From Oceanibaculum nanhaiense (lineage in GTDB: Bacteria > Pseudomonadota > Alphaproteobacteria > Oceanibaculales > Oceanibaculaceae): a DNA stretch of 64,000 bases. The translations under genes were made by a program, and so were the position numbers. Where the stretch lies: positions 186,001 to 250,000 of the forward strand of contig NZ_MPOB01000003.1 in NCBI RefSeq assembly GCF_002148795.1, given 5' to 3'. The notes beneath the pieces were generated by a model. It was not told the origin of the DNA and ran no database searches. It saw nothing but the letters and a program-made list of their open reading frames with translations. Below are positions 17,510-25,344 of this stretch, piece after piece. Position 1 is the stretch's first letter; the number at the start of each line of letters is the position of its first letter.

Positions 17510-18313
17510 ATGACCGAAAGCACCGTGAACATCCTTCTGGTGGGTGATATCGCCAGCCGGCGGACGACCATCCGCGGGATGCTGGAATCGGGCGATGCCG
17601 GGTTTCGCATCAGCATCGCCGAATCCATCGGTAAGGCCGCCGCGCGCCTGCAGAAGGGCGGAATCGATCTGGTGATCCTTGACAGCCGAGAGGGTACGGC
17701 GATCGACCTCGGCAGCGTTCCGGTGCTGCGCTGCCTGGCGCCAACCCTGCCGATCCTGGCGGTCGTGCCGATGCTGGACGATCGCGACCGCCGCATCGCC
17801 GAATATCACGGCACCAGCGACAGTTTCGTGCTGGAGAATTACGACGCGGCCGGGCTCGCGGCACTTCTGCGCCGGCACCTTGCGCAGCCAGCCTGCGGCG
17901 AGACCAGCCGCGTTCCCCATGTCCTGATCGTGGAAGACGAACCGGCAACGGCGGAAATCCTCACCCGCTTTGTCGCCTGGCACGGTTACCGCGTCAGCGT
18001 CGTCCATAATGGCCGCGAAGCGCTTGACCTGATGCTGGCCGACCCCGCCGATCTGGTCATCACCGATCTCGAAATGCCGGTGCTGGATGGCGAGAGCCTG
18101 ATCGCGGAGCTGCAGGCCTTCGAGAAGCGGCCACACATCATCGTCGTCACCGGTAATCCCGTCAGCGATCTGTCCTGGATGCGGCTGCGCAACAGCGTTG
18201 TGGAACTGTACCAGAAGCCGTTGAATCTTAAGGAAATCGGCCGGACGGTCGAACGGCTGATCGGCATCAGCCTGCGCCCCGCCATAACAGCGCCAACCTG
18301 TGACGCCCTCTGA
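17510..18313 (+). CDS. Tandem receiver-domain protein (pseudo-receiver + functional receiver)
   Basis: A 267-residue response regulator with two receiver domains and no output domain. The C-terminal domain, residues 137-250, is complete: acidic pair E142/D143, phospho-acceptor D186 in DLVITDLEMPVLDG, T214 and K236. The N-terminal domain, residues 7-125, keeps D58 (DLVILDSREG) but lacks the normal acidic pair (only D13) and the conserved Lys, so it is probably a non-phosphorylated dimerisation or sensing module. No histidine kinase gene lies in the window. A CheY-like or stress-signalling role is possible. Downstream is a short gene for an 81-residue protein. Confidence 0.85.
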   Translation: MTESTVNILLVGDIASRRTTIRGMLESGDAGFRISIAESIGKAAARLQKGGIDLVILDSREGTAIDLGSVPVLRCLAPTLPILAVVPMLDDRDRRIAEYHGTSDSFVLENYDAAGLAALLRRHLAQPACGETSRVPHVLIVEDEPATAEILTRFVAWHGYRVSVVHNGREALDLMLADPADLVITDLEMPVLDGESLIAELQAFEKRPHIIVVTGNPVSDLSWMRLRNSVVELYQKPLNLKEIGRTVERLIGISLRPAITAPTCDAL

Positions 18314-18391
18314 TTAATTGAGTGGAGCCGGCCGGCGGCACTTCCTATAGTAGCCGCCTGTTCTCTCCGCTGGCGCCAAGAAGTCTCTGCC

Positions 18392-18637
18392 GTGCCCCGC
18401 TATATCCACCGCATTCCCCGCCCCGACATTCCCAGCTTTCCGACCTTCGGCATCGGCCATAATGGCGGGCCGCCATTGTCCACCGGCTGGCAGGTCACCT
18501 GCTGGAAGAAGGCGAAGGAAAAGGCCTTCGCCGCCCCGCGCGAGGTAGTGCTGATGCGGCTGCGCCGCGCCCGCGAGCTGGGCATGACCTACCAGCAATA
18601 CACCGCCATCCTGCTCGACAAGGGCAAGGTGCCGTGA
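18392..18637 (+). CDS. Small GHNGGPPL-motif protein
   Basis: An 81-residue protein with a GTG start. It carries IGHNGGPPL at residues 21-29, a motif that recurs in short uncharacterised alphaproteobacterial proteins, and a basic C-terminal helix (REVVLMRLRRARELGMTYQQYTAILLDKGKVP) typical of the same group. No signal peptide or transmembrane segment. It lies 78 bp after the receiver protein and is convergent with the D-amino acid dehydrogenase. Function is unknown. The ribosome binding site is weak, so the start is uncertain, but the two conserved segments argue that the frame is real. Confidence 0.65.
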   Translation: MPRYIHRIPRPDIPSFPTFGIGHNGGPPLSTGWQVTCWKKAKEKAFAAPREVVLMRLRRARELGMTYQQYTAILLDKGKVP

Positions 18638-18641
18638 GGCT

Positions 18642-19928
18642 TCACCGGAAGCTGCGGTCCGGGCGGTAAGGCGCTAGGTCGAACTCCGAACCGCGCCCGG
18701 CGACCAGATCGGCGACCACCCGGCCGGTGAGCGGCCCCAGCGACAGCCCCATATGGCCGTGGCCGAAGGCCAGCACCGTGTTGGCATAGCGCGGCGAGCG
18801 CCCCACCACCGGCTTCGAATCCGGCGTCGAGGGGCGATAACCCAGCCATTCGCGCGTTACCTCCGCCTGGCCGATGGCGGGCAGTACGTCCTTCGCCAGA
18901 TCCAGCATACGGCGGATACGGCGGAAATCCGGCGGCGCGTCCAGACCGGCCAGCTCTACGCCGCTGGTCAGGCGCAGCCCCTCCTGCATCGGCGCCAGCA
19001 CATAGGACTGGTCGGCGATCAGCGTCGGCCGACCGACCGACGGCGTGCCATCCGGCAGCTTCAGGTTCAGGTGATAGCCGCGCTCGGTATCCAGCGGCAC
19101 CGGCGCACCGGCCTCTGCCGCCAGCGCCTTCGACCAGGCGCCCGCCGCGATCACCAGCCGGTCCACCGGATGGATGGCAAGGTCGGTCACCACTTTCTCC
19201 GGCCCGGCCGGCCCGATCTCCAGCCGGCGCACAGTTTCCTGCAGGATGGTGCCGCCATTGCGCCGAAAATGCTCGGCATAGGCGGCAATCAGCTTGTGCG
19301 GCAGCGACACGAACCCGGCATCGGGCTGGAAGATGCCTCGGGCGAAACGCTTTTGCAGATGCGGTTCCAGCTGGCGCACCTCGTCGCTGTCCAGCACATC
19401 GAACTTCACGCCGCAGCCCGTCATCAGCTCGCGATCGAAGGCGGTGCCATTGAAGCTGCCCTCACTGCCATAGAGCTTCAGCCAGCCAACGCGGCGGATA
19501 ATGTCTTCCGCCCCGGCCAGCTTCACCAGCTCCTCATGCGCGATCAGCGCCCGGCTGACCAAGGGCAAAAGCTCCCGCGATATCTGCCGCACGCGGGCCG
19601 CGTCGCCGGCCTGCAGGAAGCGGATCAGCCAGGGTGCGATGTGCGGCAGGTAGCGCCAGCGGATGGCGAACGGCCCCGCCGGATCCAGCAGCATCTTCGG
19701 CACCTTCTTCCAAAGTCCCGGCATGGCGGTCGGCGTCACCCCGCCGGTGGCGATCACCCCGGCATTGCCCAGCGAGGTGCCGGTGCCCGGCGGCTTCGGG
19801 TCGATCACCGTGACCTTGTGGCCGTCACGCTGCAGGTAGAGGGCGGCACTCATGCCGACGATACCGGCGCCGATGATCGTGACGTGCCGTGGGGCAACTG
19901 GGGGGGAGACTGTAGGGGCAGAGGACAT
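18642..19928 (-). CDS. D-amino acid dehydrogenase (DadA-like FAD oxidoreductase)
   Basis: A 428-residue FAD-dependent enzyme. VTIIGAGIVGMSAALYLQRDGHKVTVIDP is the FAD-binding motif; GTGTSLGNAGVIATGGVTP is the family start signature of DadA-type enzymes, and REWLGYRPSTPDSKPVVGRSPRYANTVLAFGHGHMGLSLGPLTGRVVADLV is the conserved C-terminal block. It oxidises D-amino acids and feeds electrons to the respiratory chain at the inner membrane. ATG 19928 is chosen because it is just ahead of the conserved region; an ATG at 19973 would add 15 residues and neither has a good ribosome binding site. It is divergent from the MFS gene. Confidence 0.85.
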   Translation of the reverse strand: MSSAPTVSPPVAPRHVTIIGAGIVGMSAALYLQRDGHKVTVIDPKPPGTGTSLGNAGVIATGGVTPTAMPGLWKKVPKMLLDPAGPFAIRWRYLPHIAPWLIRFLQAGDAARVRQISRELLPLVSRALIAHEELVKLAGAEDIIRRVGWLKLYGSEGSFNGTAFDRELMTGCGVKFDVLDSDEVRQLEPHLQKRFARGIFQPDAGFVSLPHKLIAAYAEHFRRNGGTILQETVRRLEIGPAGPEKVVTDLAIHPVDRLVIAAGAWSKALAAEAGAPVPLDTERGYHLNLKLPDGTPSVGRPTLIADQSYVLAPMQEGLRLTSGVELAGLDAPPDFRRIRRMLDLAKDVLPAIGQAEVTREWLGYRPSTPDSKPVVGRSPRYANTVLAFGHGHMGLSLGPLTGRVVADLVAGRGSEFDLAPYRPDRSFR

Positions 19929-20055
19929 GAAAGGAACCGCGCGGCAGGGAAATCTCTCCGGAACCTTAGCCATATCCCGCGTTAATGTTCTAGACTGTAT
20001 CGGTAAAGTCGGCGGCCTCGCCCGTCAGATATCCCCCAGCCTGACGAACGGACCC

Positions 20056-21378
20056 TTGCGACAGACAATCACCACGCTCAGCGCACTTCTGCTGTCAGTC
20101 GGCATTTTGCTGACCGGCTCCGGCCTCCAGGGCACATTGCTGGCCGTCCGCGGCAATCTGGAAGGTTTCCAGCCCTCGATGATCGGCATGATGATGTCCG
20201 GCTATTTCGCCGGCTTCATTGCCGGCTGCGTGGTCGGGCCGCTGATCGTGCGCCGGGTCGGCCATATCCGCGCCTTTTCGGTGTTCGCCGCCATCGCCGC
20301 GTCGGTCTTCCTGCTGCATGCGATTGTCGTCGATCCCTATGTCTGGACGGGTCTGCGCGTCATCTCCGGCATCAGCCTCGCCGGCCTCTACATGATCATC
20401 GAAAGCTGGCTGAACGAGCGCAGCCCGAACGAACTGCGCGGTTCCGTCATCTCGATCTACCGCATCGTCGATCTGACGGCGACCACCGGCGGGCTGCTGC
20501 TGCTGACGCTGGGCGACCCCGAGGATTATCCGCTGTTCTGCCTGGGGGCCATCCTGATCTGCCTGGCGCTGGTGCCGGTCGGCCTGACCCGCAGCGCCGT
20601 TCCCGCCCCCATCAGCACGGTGAAAATCAGGATCGGCCGGCTGTACCGCCTGTCGCCCCTCGGTGTCGTCGGCTGTTTCGGCTTCGGTGTGGTCAGCGGC
20701 GCCTTCTGGGGCATGGGGCCGGTCTTCGCCCAGGCCGGCGGCGTGCCGCTGTCCGGCGTGGCGATCTTCATGGCTGCCGTGATGATCGGCGGCGCGCTGG
20801 CGCAATGGCCGGTCGGCTGGCTGTCGGACCGCTACGACCGACGCACCATCCTGGCCGGCACGGTGTTCCTGGCCAGCCTGTCCGGGCTGATTCTGATCGG
20901 TCTCTACGGCATGCCGCCGCAATTTCTGCTGGTCGGCTCCGCCCTGTTCGGCGCGCTGATGATCCCGGTCTATTCGCTGTGCATCTCGCACGCCAACGAT
21001 TACATGGAACCGGGCGATTTCGTCGAGGCCTCCTCCGGCCTGCTGCTGCTGAACGGGGCCGGCGCGGTGATCGGGCCGCTTTTCGCCTCGATCCTGATGG
21101 AGGCGACGGATGCCCGCGCGCTGTTTGCCTTCACCGCACTCGTGCATGCGGCGATGGGCGGTTTCGCGCTCTATCGCATGACCCGCCGGCCGCCGAAACC
21201 GGCCGAGGAACAGGGCGATTTCATCGCCGTGCCGCGCAGCACCCCGGCGGTGTTCCAGCTTGATCCGCGCGCTGAGGAGGAACAGCCGGAAGGCGAGACG
21301 ATGGCCTCCGCGCCAGCCTCGGCGCCTGGGGCCTCGTCGCCGGACGAGTCCGACCCGTCAGACGAAACACAGCGCTGA
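20056..21378 (+). CDS. MFS transporter (YcaD-like)
   Basis: A 440-residue major facilitator with about 12 hydrophobic segments. Visible motifs are ILLTGSGLQGTLLAVRGNLEGFQPSMIGMMMSGYFAGFIAGCVVGPLIVRRVGHIRAFS in the first two helices, WLNERSPNELRGSVISIYRIVDL, and WPVGWLSDRYDRRTILAG, the DRxxRR-type loop. This pattern matches the YcaD-like subgroup, whose substrates are not established. A TTG at 20056 gives the natural family N-terminus; an ATG at 19927 is in frame but would add 43 unlikely residues overlapping the divergent gene. The C-terminal tail of about 60 residues is Pro/Glu/Ser/Ala-rich and cytoplasmic. Confidence 0.83.
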   Translation: MRQTITTLSALLLSVGILLTGSGLQGTLLAVRGNLEGFQPSMIGMMMSGYFAGFIAGCVVGPLIVRRVGHIRAFSVFAAIAASVFLLHAIVVDPYVWTGLRVISGISLAGLYMIIESWLNERSPNELRGSVISIYRIVDLTATTGGLLLLTLGDPEDYPLFCLGAILICLALVPVGLTRSAVPAPISTVKIRIGRLYRLSPLGVVGCFGFGVVSGAFWGMGPVFAQAGGVPLSGVAIFMAAVMIGGALAQWPVGWLSDRYDRRTILAGTVFLASLSGLILIGLYGMPPQFLLVGSALFGALMIPVYSLCISHANDYMEPGDFVEASSGLLLLNGAGAVIGPLFASILMEATDARALFAFTALVHAAMGGFALYRMTRRPPKPAEEQGDFIAVPRSTPAVFQLDPRAEEEQPEGETMASAPASAPGASSPDESDPSDETQR

Positions 21379-21436
21379 TTGCCAACGGCCCTGAAACGGT
21401 CCAGAAGGAGATATCCTTCCTTTCAGGCACCCCCGC

Positions 21437-22684
21437 ATGACCGGCACTGTCGATTTCGGCCTGATCCTGACGGTCTTCGTCGCGACCTATATCGGCATGG
21501 CGCTGGGGCGCTTCCCCGGCCTCAGCATCGACCGCGCCGGCATTGCCCTGCTGGCCGCCATCGTGCTGGCGGTGACAGGCGCGGTAACGCCTGCCGGCAT
21601 CCTGGACTCCATCGACTTCCCGACGTTGTTCGTGCTGTTCGGCCTGATGATCCTGTCGGCGCAATTCGACGCCAGCGGCTTCTACGACTGGTGCTCGCTG
21701 CGCATCGCCGGTCTGGAACGCTCCCCGGTCTGGCTGCTGGGCGCGGTGGTGGCCACATCCGGCCTGCTGTCGGCGGTGCTGGCGAACGATGTGGTGGTGT
21801 TCGCGATGACGCCGCTGCTGTGCGCCGGGCTGCTGGCGCGCGGGCTTGACCCCCGCCCCTATCTGATCGGGCTGGCCGGCGGCGCCAATGCCGGATCGGC
21901 GGCCACACTGATCGGCAACCCGCAGAACATCCTGATCGGCCAGACCGGCGCACTCGATTTCTGGAACTTCCTGGCCGCCTGCGCGGTGCCGGCGCTGATC
22001 GGGCTGGGCTGCGTGTTCCTCGTCACCTGCCTCGTCTGGCGCGGCCGCTTCGAGAGAGTTACCCCGCCGGTCCCGGCGCTGCCGATGCAGAAGCTGGACC
22101 GCACGCATCTGCTGAAAGCCATTGCCGCGATCTGCGCCCTGCTGGCGCTGTTCGCCACGCCGCTGCCGCATGCGGTCAGCGCGCTGATTATCGGCGGCGC
22201 GCTGCTGGTCAGCCGGCGGCTCGAGACCCGTACCCTGTTCGGCAAGGTGGACTGGCCGCTGCTGGTGCTGTTCGCCGGCCTGTTCGTGGTGACCGAGGCG
22301 CTGGCCACGACCGGCCTGCCGGGCCGGGCCGTTGATCTGCTGGCGGCAAGCGGCCTGACACCGGACAAGCTGTCAGTGCTGGCGCCGGTGGCGATCCTCG
22401 GCAGCAACAGCATCGGGAATGTACCGGCGGTCATCCTGCTGCTCGCGGTCTGGCCGGATCTGGCGGCGGAAACGCTCTACGGGCTGGCAATCCTGTCCAC
22501 GCTGGCCGGCAATCTGCTGATTGTCGGCAGCCTGGCCAACATCATCACGGTGGAACGCGCAAAGAGCGCCGGGGTGCGGCTGGGCTTCATCGAGCATGCC
22601 CGTTGCGGCGTGCCCATGACCCTGCTGTCGCTGGCCGGCGCCGGCCTCTGGCTGTGGCTCAGCGGGCTGATGCCGCTGGTCTAG
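21437..22684 (+). CDS. SLC13/ArsB-type anion permease
   Basis: A 415-residue membrane protein with about 11 hydrophobic segments. The two repeats characteristic of the divalent-anion:Na symporter / ion transporter superfamily are visible: TLFVLFGLMILSAQFDASGFYDW, the hairpin motif AGGANAGSAATLIGNPQNILIG, and ILGSNSIGNVPAVILLLAVWPD in the second half. Substrate could be a dicarboxylate, sulfate or arsenite; no ars gene is nearby. It follows the MFS gene by 58 bp, which contain a short GAAGGA/TCCTTC hairpin around 21400-21418. Its TAG stop shares CTAG with the convergent dehalogenase gene. Confidence 0.82.
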   Translation: MTGTVDFGLILTVFVATYIGMALGRFPGLSIDRAGIALLAAIVLAVTGAVTPAGILDSIDFPTLFVLFGLMILSAQFDASGFYDWCSLRIAGLERSPVWLLGAVVATSGLLSAVLANDVVVFAMTPLLCAGLLARGLDPRPYLIGLAGGANAGSAATLIGNPQNILIGQTGALDFWNFLAACAVPALIGLGCVFLVTCLVWRGRFERVTPPVPALPMQKLDRTHLLKAIAAICALLALFATPLPHAVSALIIGGALLVSRRLETRTLFGKVDWPLLVLFAGLFVVTEALATTGLPGRAVDLLAASGLTPDKLSVLAPVAILGSNSIGNVPAVILLLAVWPDLAAETLYGLAILSTLAGNLLIVGSLANIITVERAKSAGVRLGFIEHARCGVPMTLLSLAGAGLWLWLSGLMPLV

Positions 22685-23343
22685 AGCAGCCCCGGGATAT
22701 CGGTGAGGAAGCGGATGGCATGTCGCGGCTGTATGCCCAGCTCCTCCATCTGGCCGGTGCTGCGCTGGATCCAGACACTCTCGAAGCCGTAATAACTGGC
22801 GCCCGCCACATCGAAACCGTTGGAGGAGACGAACAGGATGTCCTTCGCCGGCAGGTCCAGCGTTTCGGTGACGATCTTGTAGGCCGCGTCATGTGGCTTG
22901 AACAGGCGCACCGGATCGACGCTGATGACCGCCTCCAGCAGCGTCTCGAAACCGGCATTGCGGACCACCGCGTCCAGCATGGCAGGGCTGCCGTTCGACG
23001 CGATGGAAAGCCGGATGCCCATCGACTTCAGCCGATGCAGCGCCTCGCCCGCCTCCGTGTGCGGCTGCAAGCGGAGATATTCGTCCATCAGCCGGTCGAG
23101 CACCACTGTGGTCGGCGCTATGCCCTGGCTTTTCAGCGCATAGACCAGCGCATCGCGGGTCACCGCCCAGAAATCCTCATAGCGGCCCATCAGGCTGCGC
23201 AGCCAGGTATATTCCAGCTGCTTCTGCCGCCAGATCTGCGACAGCGCCGGCCCCTTTCCGGGAAACAGTTCCTCGCTGAGCGCGCGCACCGAATGCACAT
23301 CGAACAGCGTACCGTAAGCATCGAAGGCGATGGCCTTGGCCAC
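22681..23343 (-). CDS. Haloacid dehalogenase, type II
   Basis: A 220-residue L-2-haloacid dehalogenase. Nucleophile Asp8 is in AIAFDAYGTLFDVHSV, LSIASNGSPAMLDAVV is the second motif, Lys is in RLFKPHDAAY, and FVSSNGFDVAGASYYGF is the SSNxxDxxGA block diagnostic for type II haloacid dehalogenases. It hydrolyses the C-halogen bond of L-2-haloalkanoates, though some family members act on other substrates. The start is GTG 23343, 4 bp downstream of the stop of a 42-residue peptide gene, which suggests coupled translation. It ends in a CTAG shared with the permease. Confidence 0.88.
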   Translation of the reverse strand: MAKAIAFDAYGTLFDVHSVRALSEELFPGKGPALSQIWRQKQLEYTWLRSLMGRYEDFWAVTRDALVYALKSQGIAPTTVVLDRLMDEYLRLQPHTEAGEALHRLKSMGIRLSIASNGSPAMLDAVVRNAGFETLLEAVISVDPVRLFKPHDAAYKIVTETLDLPAKDILFVSSNGFDVAGASYYGFESVWIQRSTGQMEELGIQPRHAIRFLTDIPGLL

Positions 23344-23347
23344 CGGA

Positions 23348-23476
23348 TTACAGCCTTACCGAACCGTGCGTCGATTGATAGACCTGCCCGACGCCCGGAT
23401 TCACGCTCACCAGCAGCACGCCGACGCCGATGGAGATAACCAGCACTGCGATGACACTCGCCAGAAACGCTTTCAT
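23348..23476 (-). CDS. 42-residue single-pass membrane peptide
   Basis: A very short gene reading MKAFLASVIAVLVISIGVG at the start and ending HGSVRL. Residues 4-25 form one hydrophobic membrane segment and the C-terminal part is polar and probably periplasmic. It has a strong GAGGGGAG ribosome binding site ahead of ATG 23476 and sits 4 bp upstream of the dehalogenase start. The strong site, coherent membrane segment and tight spacing argue that it is real. Function unknown; short membrane peptides of this shape occur in other alphaproteobacteria. Confidence 0.7.
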   Translation of the reverse strand: MKAFLASVIAVLVISIGVGVLLVSVNPGVGQVYQSTHGSVRL

Positions 23477-23544
23477 CAGACTCCCCTCTTTTTATAAATC
23501 CGGCCTTGTCCGGGCAATCTTAGCACCGTTCGGCCGATTGTGTC

Positions 23545-24867
23545 TTACGGACCGGTTACCCGCCGCAAATACTCGATGAGCGCTTCCCGGTCTTCCTGCC
23601 GGACCAGCTTCTGCAGCGGCATTTTGCTGCCCGGAGTCACAACATCCGGCCCTTGTGTGAACAGATCACCAATGGTTTCGGCCGTCCAGACAATGTCGCT
23701 GTCGCGCAGCGCCGGCGAATAGGGATAGCCTTCCAGCGTGCCGGCCTTGCGGCCGAAGATGCCATGCAGCGTTGGCCCGGCCCGGTTGCCGCCATCGGCC
23801 GTGACCGTATGGCATGGCCCGCAGCGGCGGAAGATCGCCGCCCCCTTATCCTGCGGCGCGGTGCTGGCGCCCGCTGTCGCTGCCACCGGATCGCCGAGCG
23901 CCTCCCCGGTCGCCGCGTCCCACAGCCGGACCACCGAATCATTGCCGGCCGCCAGCACGCGGCCACTATCCGGCGTATAGGCAACCGCCCAGACCGGCCC
24001 GCCACGCCCGGCCAGCGCATGGACCGGCCTTTCCTCGCCAACCTTCCAGAGCCGTACCATGCCGTCGATGCCGCCGCTGGCGAAGCTTTTGCCATCCGGC
24101 GACACCGCGATGTCGAGCACCGGCCCCTTATGCGCCAGGCGGCGGCTCATTTCCTGCCCGGTTGCCGGGTTCCAGCGCCGGATCGTCTCGTCCGTACCGG
24201 CGCTGAGCAGCGCGCCGCCATCCGGCAGAAAGGCGAGCGCGTTCACGCTGAATTCATGCCCGGTCAGGTCGCGCAGCAGGCGGCCATCCGCGATATTCCA
24301 CAGCCGGATGACGCCGTCATAGGCCGCCGTGGCAAGCATCGTTCCGTCGGGGGAGAAGACCGCGTCGTTCACATTGCTCTGATGGCCATCGAACCGCCGG
24401 ATCAGCGCACCGCTGCCGGCATCCCACAGCGCAGCATCGCCATCCCAGCCGGCACTGGCGATGGCCTTTCCGTCCGGGCTGAGGTTCAGCGCCACGATAC
24501 GCCCGTCATGGGCCGCGACCACGCGAACCGGTTCCGTCTCGCCAAAACGCCAGAAGACCAGCTTGCCATCGTCGCCCGCCGTCACCGCGCCCGTGCCGTC
24601 GGGCAACATGGCGACCGCGTTCACCGCCGCCTCATGCCCGTGCAGGATCGCCGTCGCCTCGGACGAGTCCAGCGACCAGAGAATGACCGAATAATCGAAG
24701 CTGGTGGTAACCGCCCGGCTGCCATCGGGCGAAACGGCGACGCCGCGCACCGGCCCGCCATGGCCGGACAGATGGGCGCTGGCCTGCGGGGCGGTCAGCA
24801 AAACAGGAAGCAGGCACGCAATGACCAGCGTCAACCGCCGGATCCTCACGCGGGCCTGCGCGTTCAT
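23545..24867 (-). CDS. Secreted WD40 beta-propeller fused to cytochrome c
   Basis: A 440-residue exported protein. A signal peptide (residues 1-31, VIACLLPVLLTAPQASA) is followed by seven WD40 repeats from about 32 to 320 with GH...SPDG...W-type blades, for example GHQSNVNDAVFSPDGTMLATAAYDGVIRLW. This is followed by a class I cytochrome c domain from about 335: heme-binding CGPCH at 349-353, axial Met416 in PGSKMPLQKL. The propeller may dock a partner redox protein and the cytochrome carry electrons in the periplasm. It lies 16 bp downstream of the PepSY-like gene and in line with the formate dehydrogenase genes, so an electron acceptor role for that enzyme is possible but unproven. Confidence 0.85.
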   Translation of the reverse strand: MNAQARVRIRRLTLVIACLLPVLLTAPQASAHLSGHGGPVRGVAVSPDGSRAVTTSFDYSVILWSLDSSEATAILHGHEAAVNAVAMLPDGTGAVTAGDDGKLVFWRFGETEPVRVVAAHDGRIVALNLSPDGKAIASAGWDGDAALWDAGSGALIRRFDGHQSNVNDAVFSPDGTMLATAAYDGVIRLWNIADGRLLRDLTGHEFSVNALAFLPDGGALLSAGTDETIRRWNPATGQEMSRRLAHKGPVLDIAVSPDGKSFASGGIDGMVRLWKVGEERPVHALAGRGGPVWAVAYTPDSGRVLAAGNDSVVRLWDAATGEALGDPVAATAGASTAPQDKGAAIFRRCGPCHTVTADGGNRAGPTLHGIFGRKAGTLEGYPYSPALRDSDIVWTAETIGDLFTQGPDVVTPGSKMPLQKLVRQEDREALIEYLRRVTGP

Positions 24868-24883
24868 GCGGTGCGGCCCCCGC

Positions 24884-25294
24884 TCAATTGCGCGGGGTGG
24901 GCCGATTGGTCATGCGCCGCATTTCTCTGCCCGAGGAATCGAGTCGGGGCTCGTGCGAATCGGTCACGGAGGTCGAATAGCCGGTCGTGCCATGCTCGAA
25001 GGTCGAGACCAGCTCACCGGTCATCGGATCCACCAGCAGGGTCGTCACCATGAAGGCGCCGTTGCCGGCACCCTCTCCGGTGCGCATCACCTTCGCGGCA
25101 TAGACAGGGCGCCCGTCATGCCGGGCCAGGCGAACGTCCAGCACGCGGACATTATAGGTCTCGGCCAGTTTCTTGCCGGCCTCATCGGTGCTGAGCTGCG
25201 CCGAAGCCGGGGAAGCCGAAACCGCCGCCACCAGGCACAGCAAGGCAAGGCCCGTCGCGGCGGCAAGAGGATTTCGGCGCTTGGAACACGGCAC
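24884..25294 (-). CDS. Secreted PepSY-like small protein
   Basis: A 136-residue exported protein. A signal peptide occupies residues 1-32 (AAATGLALLCLVAAVSASPASAQ). The mature part has a PepSY-like pattern: AGKKLAETYNVRVLDVRLARHDGRPVYAAKVMR, then VDPMTGELVSTFEHG. PepSY domains commonly inhibit or regulate periplasmic enzymes. The GTG start at 25294 has a GGAG site 8 bp away. The gene sits 50 bp downstream of fdhC and 16 bp upstream of the WD40-cytochrome gene, so all may be one transcript. Specific role unknown. Confidence 0.72.
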   Translation of the reverse strand: MPCSKRRNPLAAATGLALLCLVAAVSASPASAQLSTDEAGKKLAETYNVRVLDVRLARHDGRPVYAAKVMRTGEGAGNGAFMVTTLLVDPMTGELVSTFEHGTTGYSTSVTDSHEPRLDSSGREMRRMTNRPTPRN

Positions 25295-25344
25295 GTCGGT
25301 TACTCCATCGGTTCCGGAAGGCTGGGGCGGAAACGGGGCGGCGA

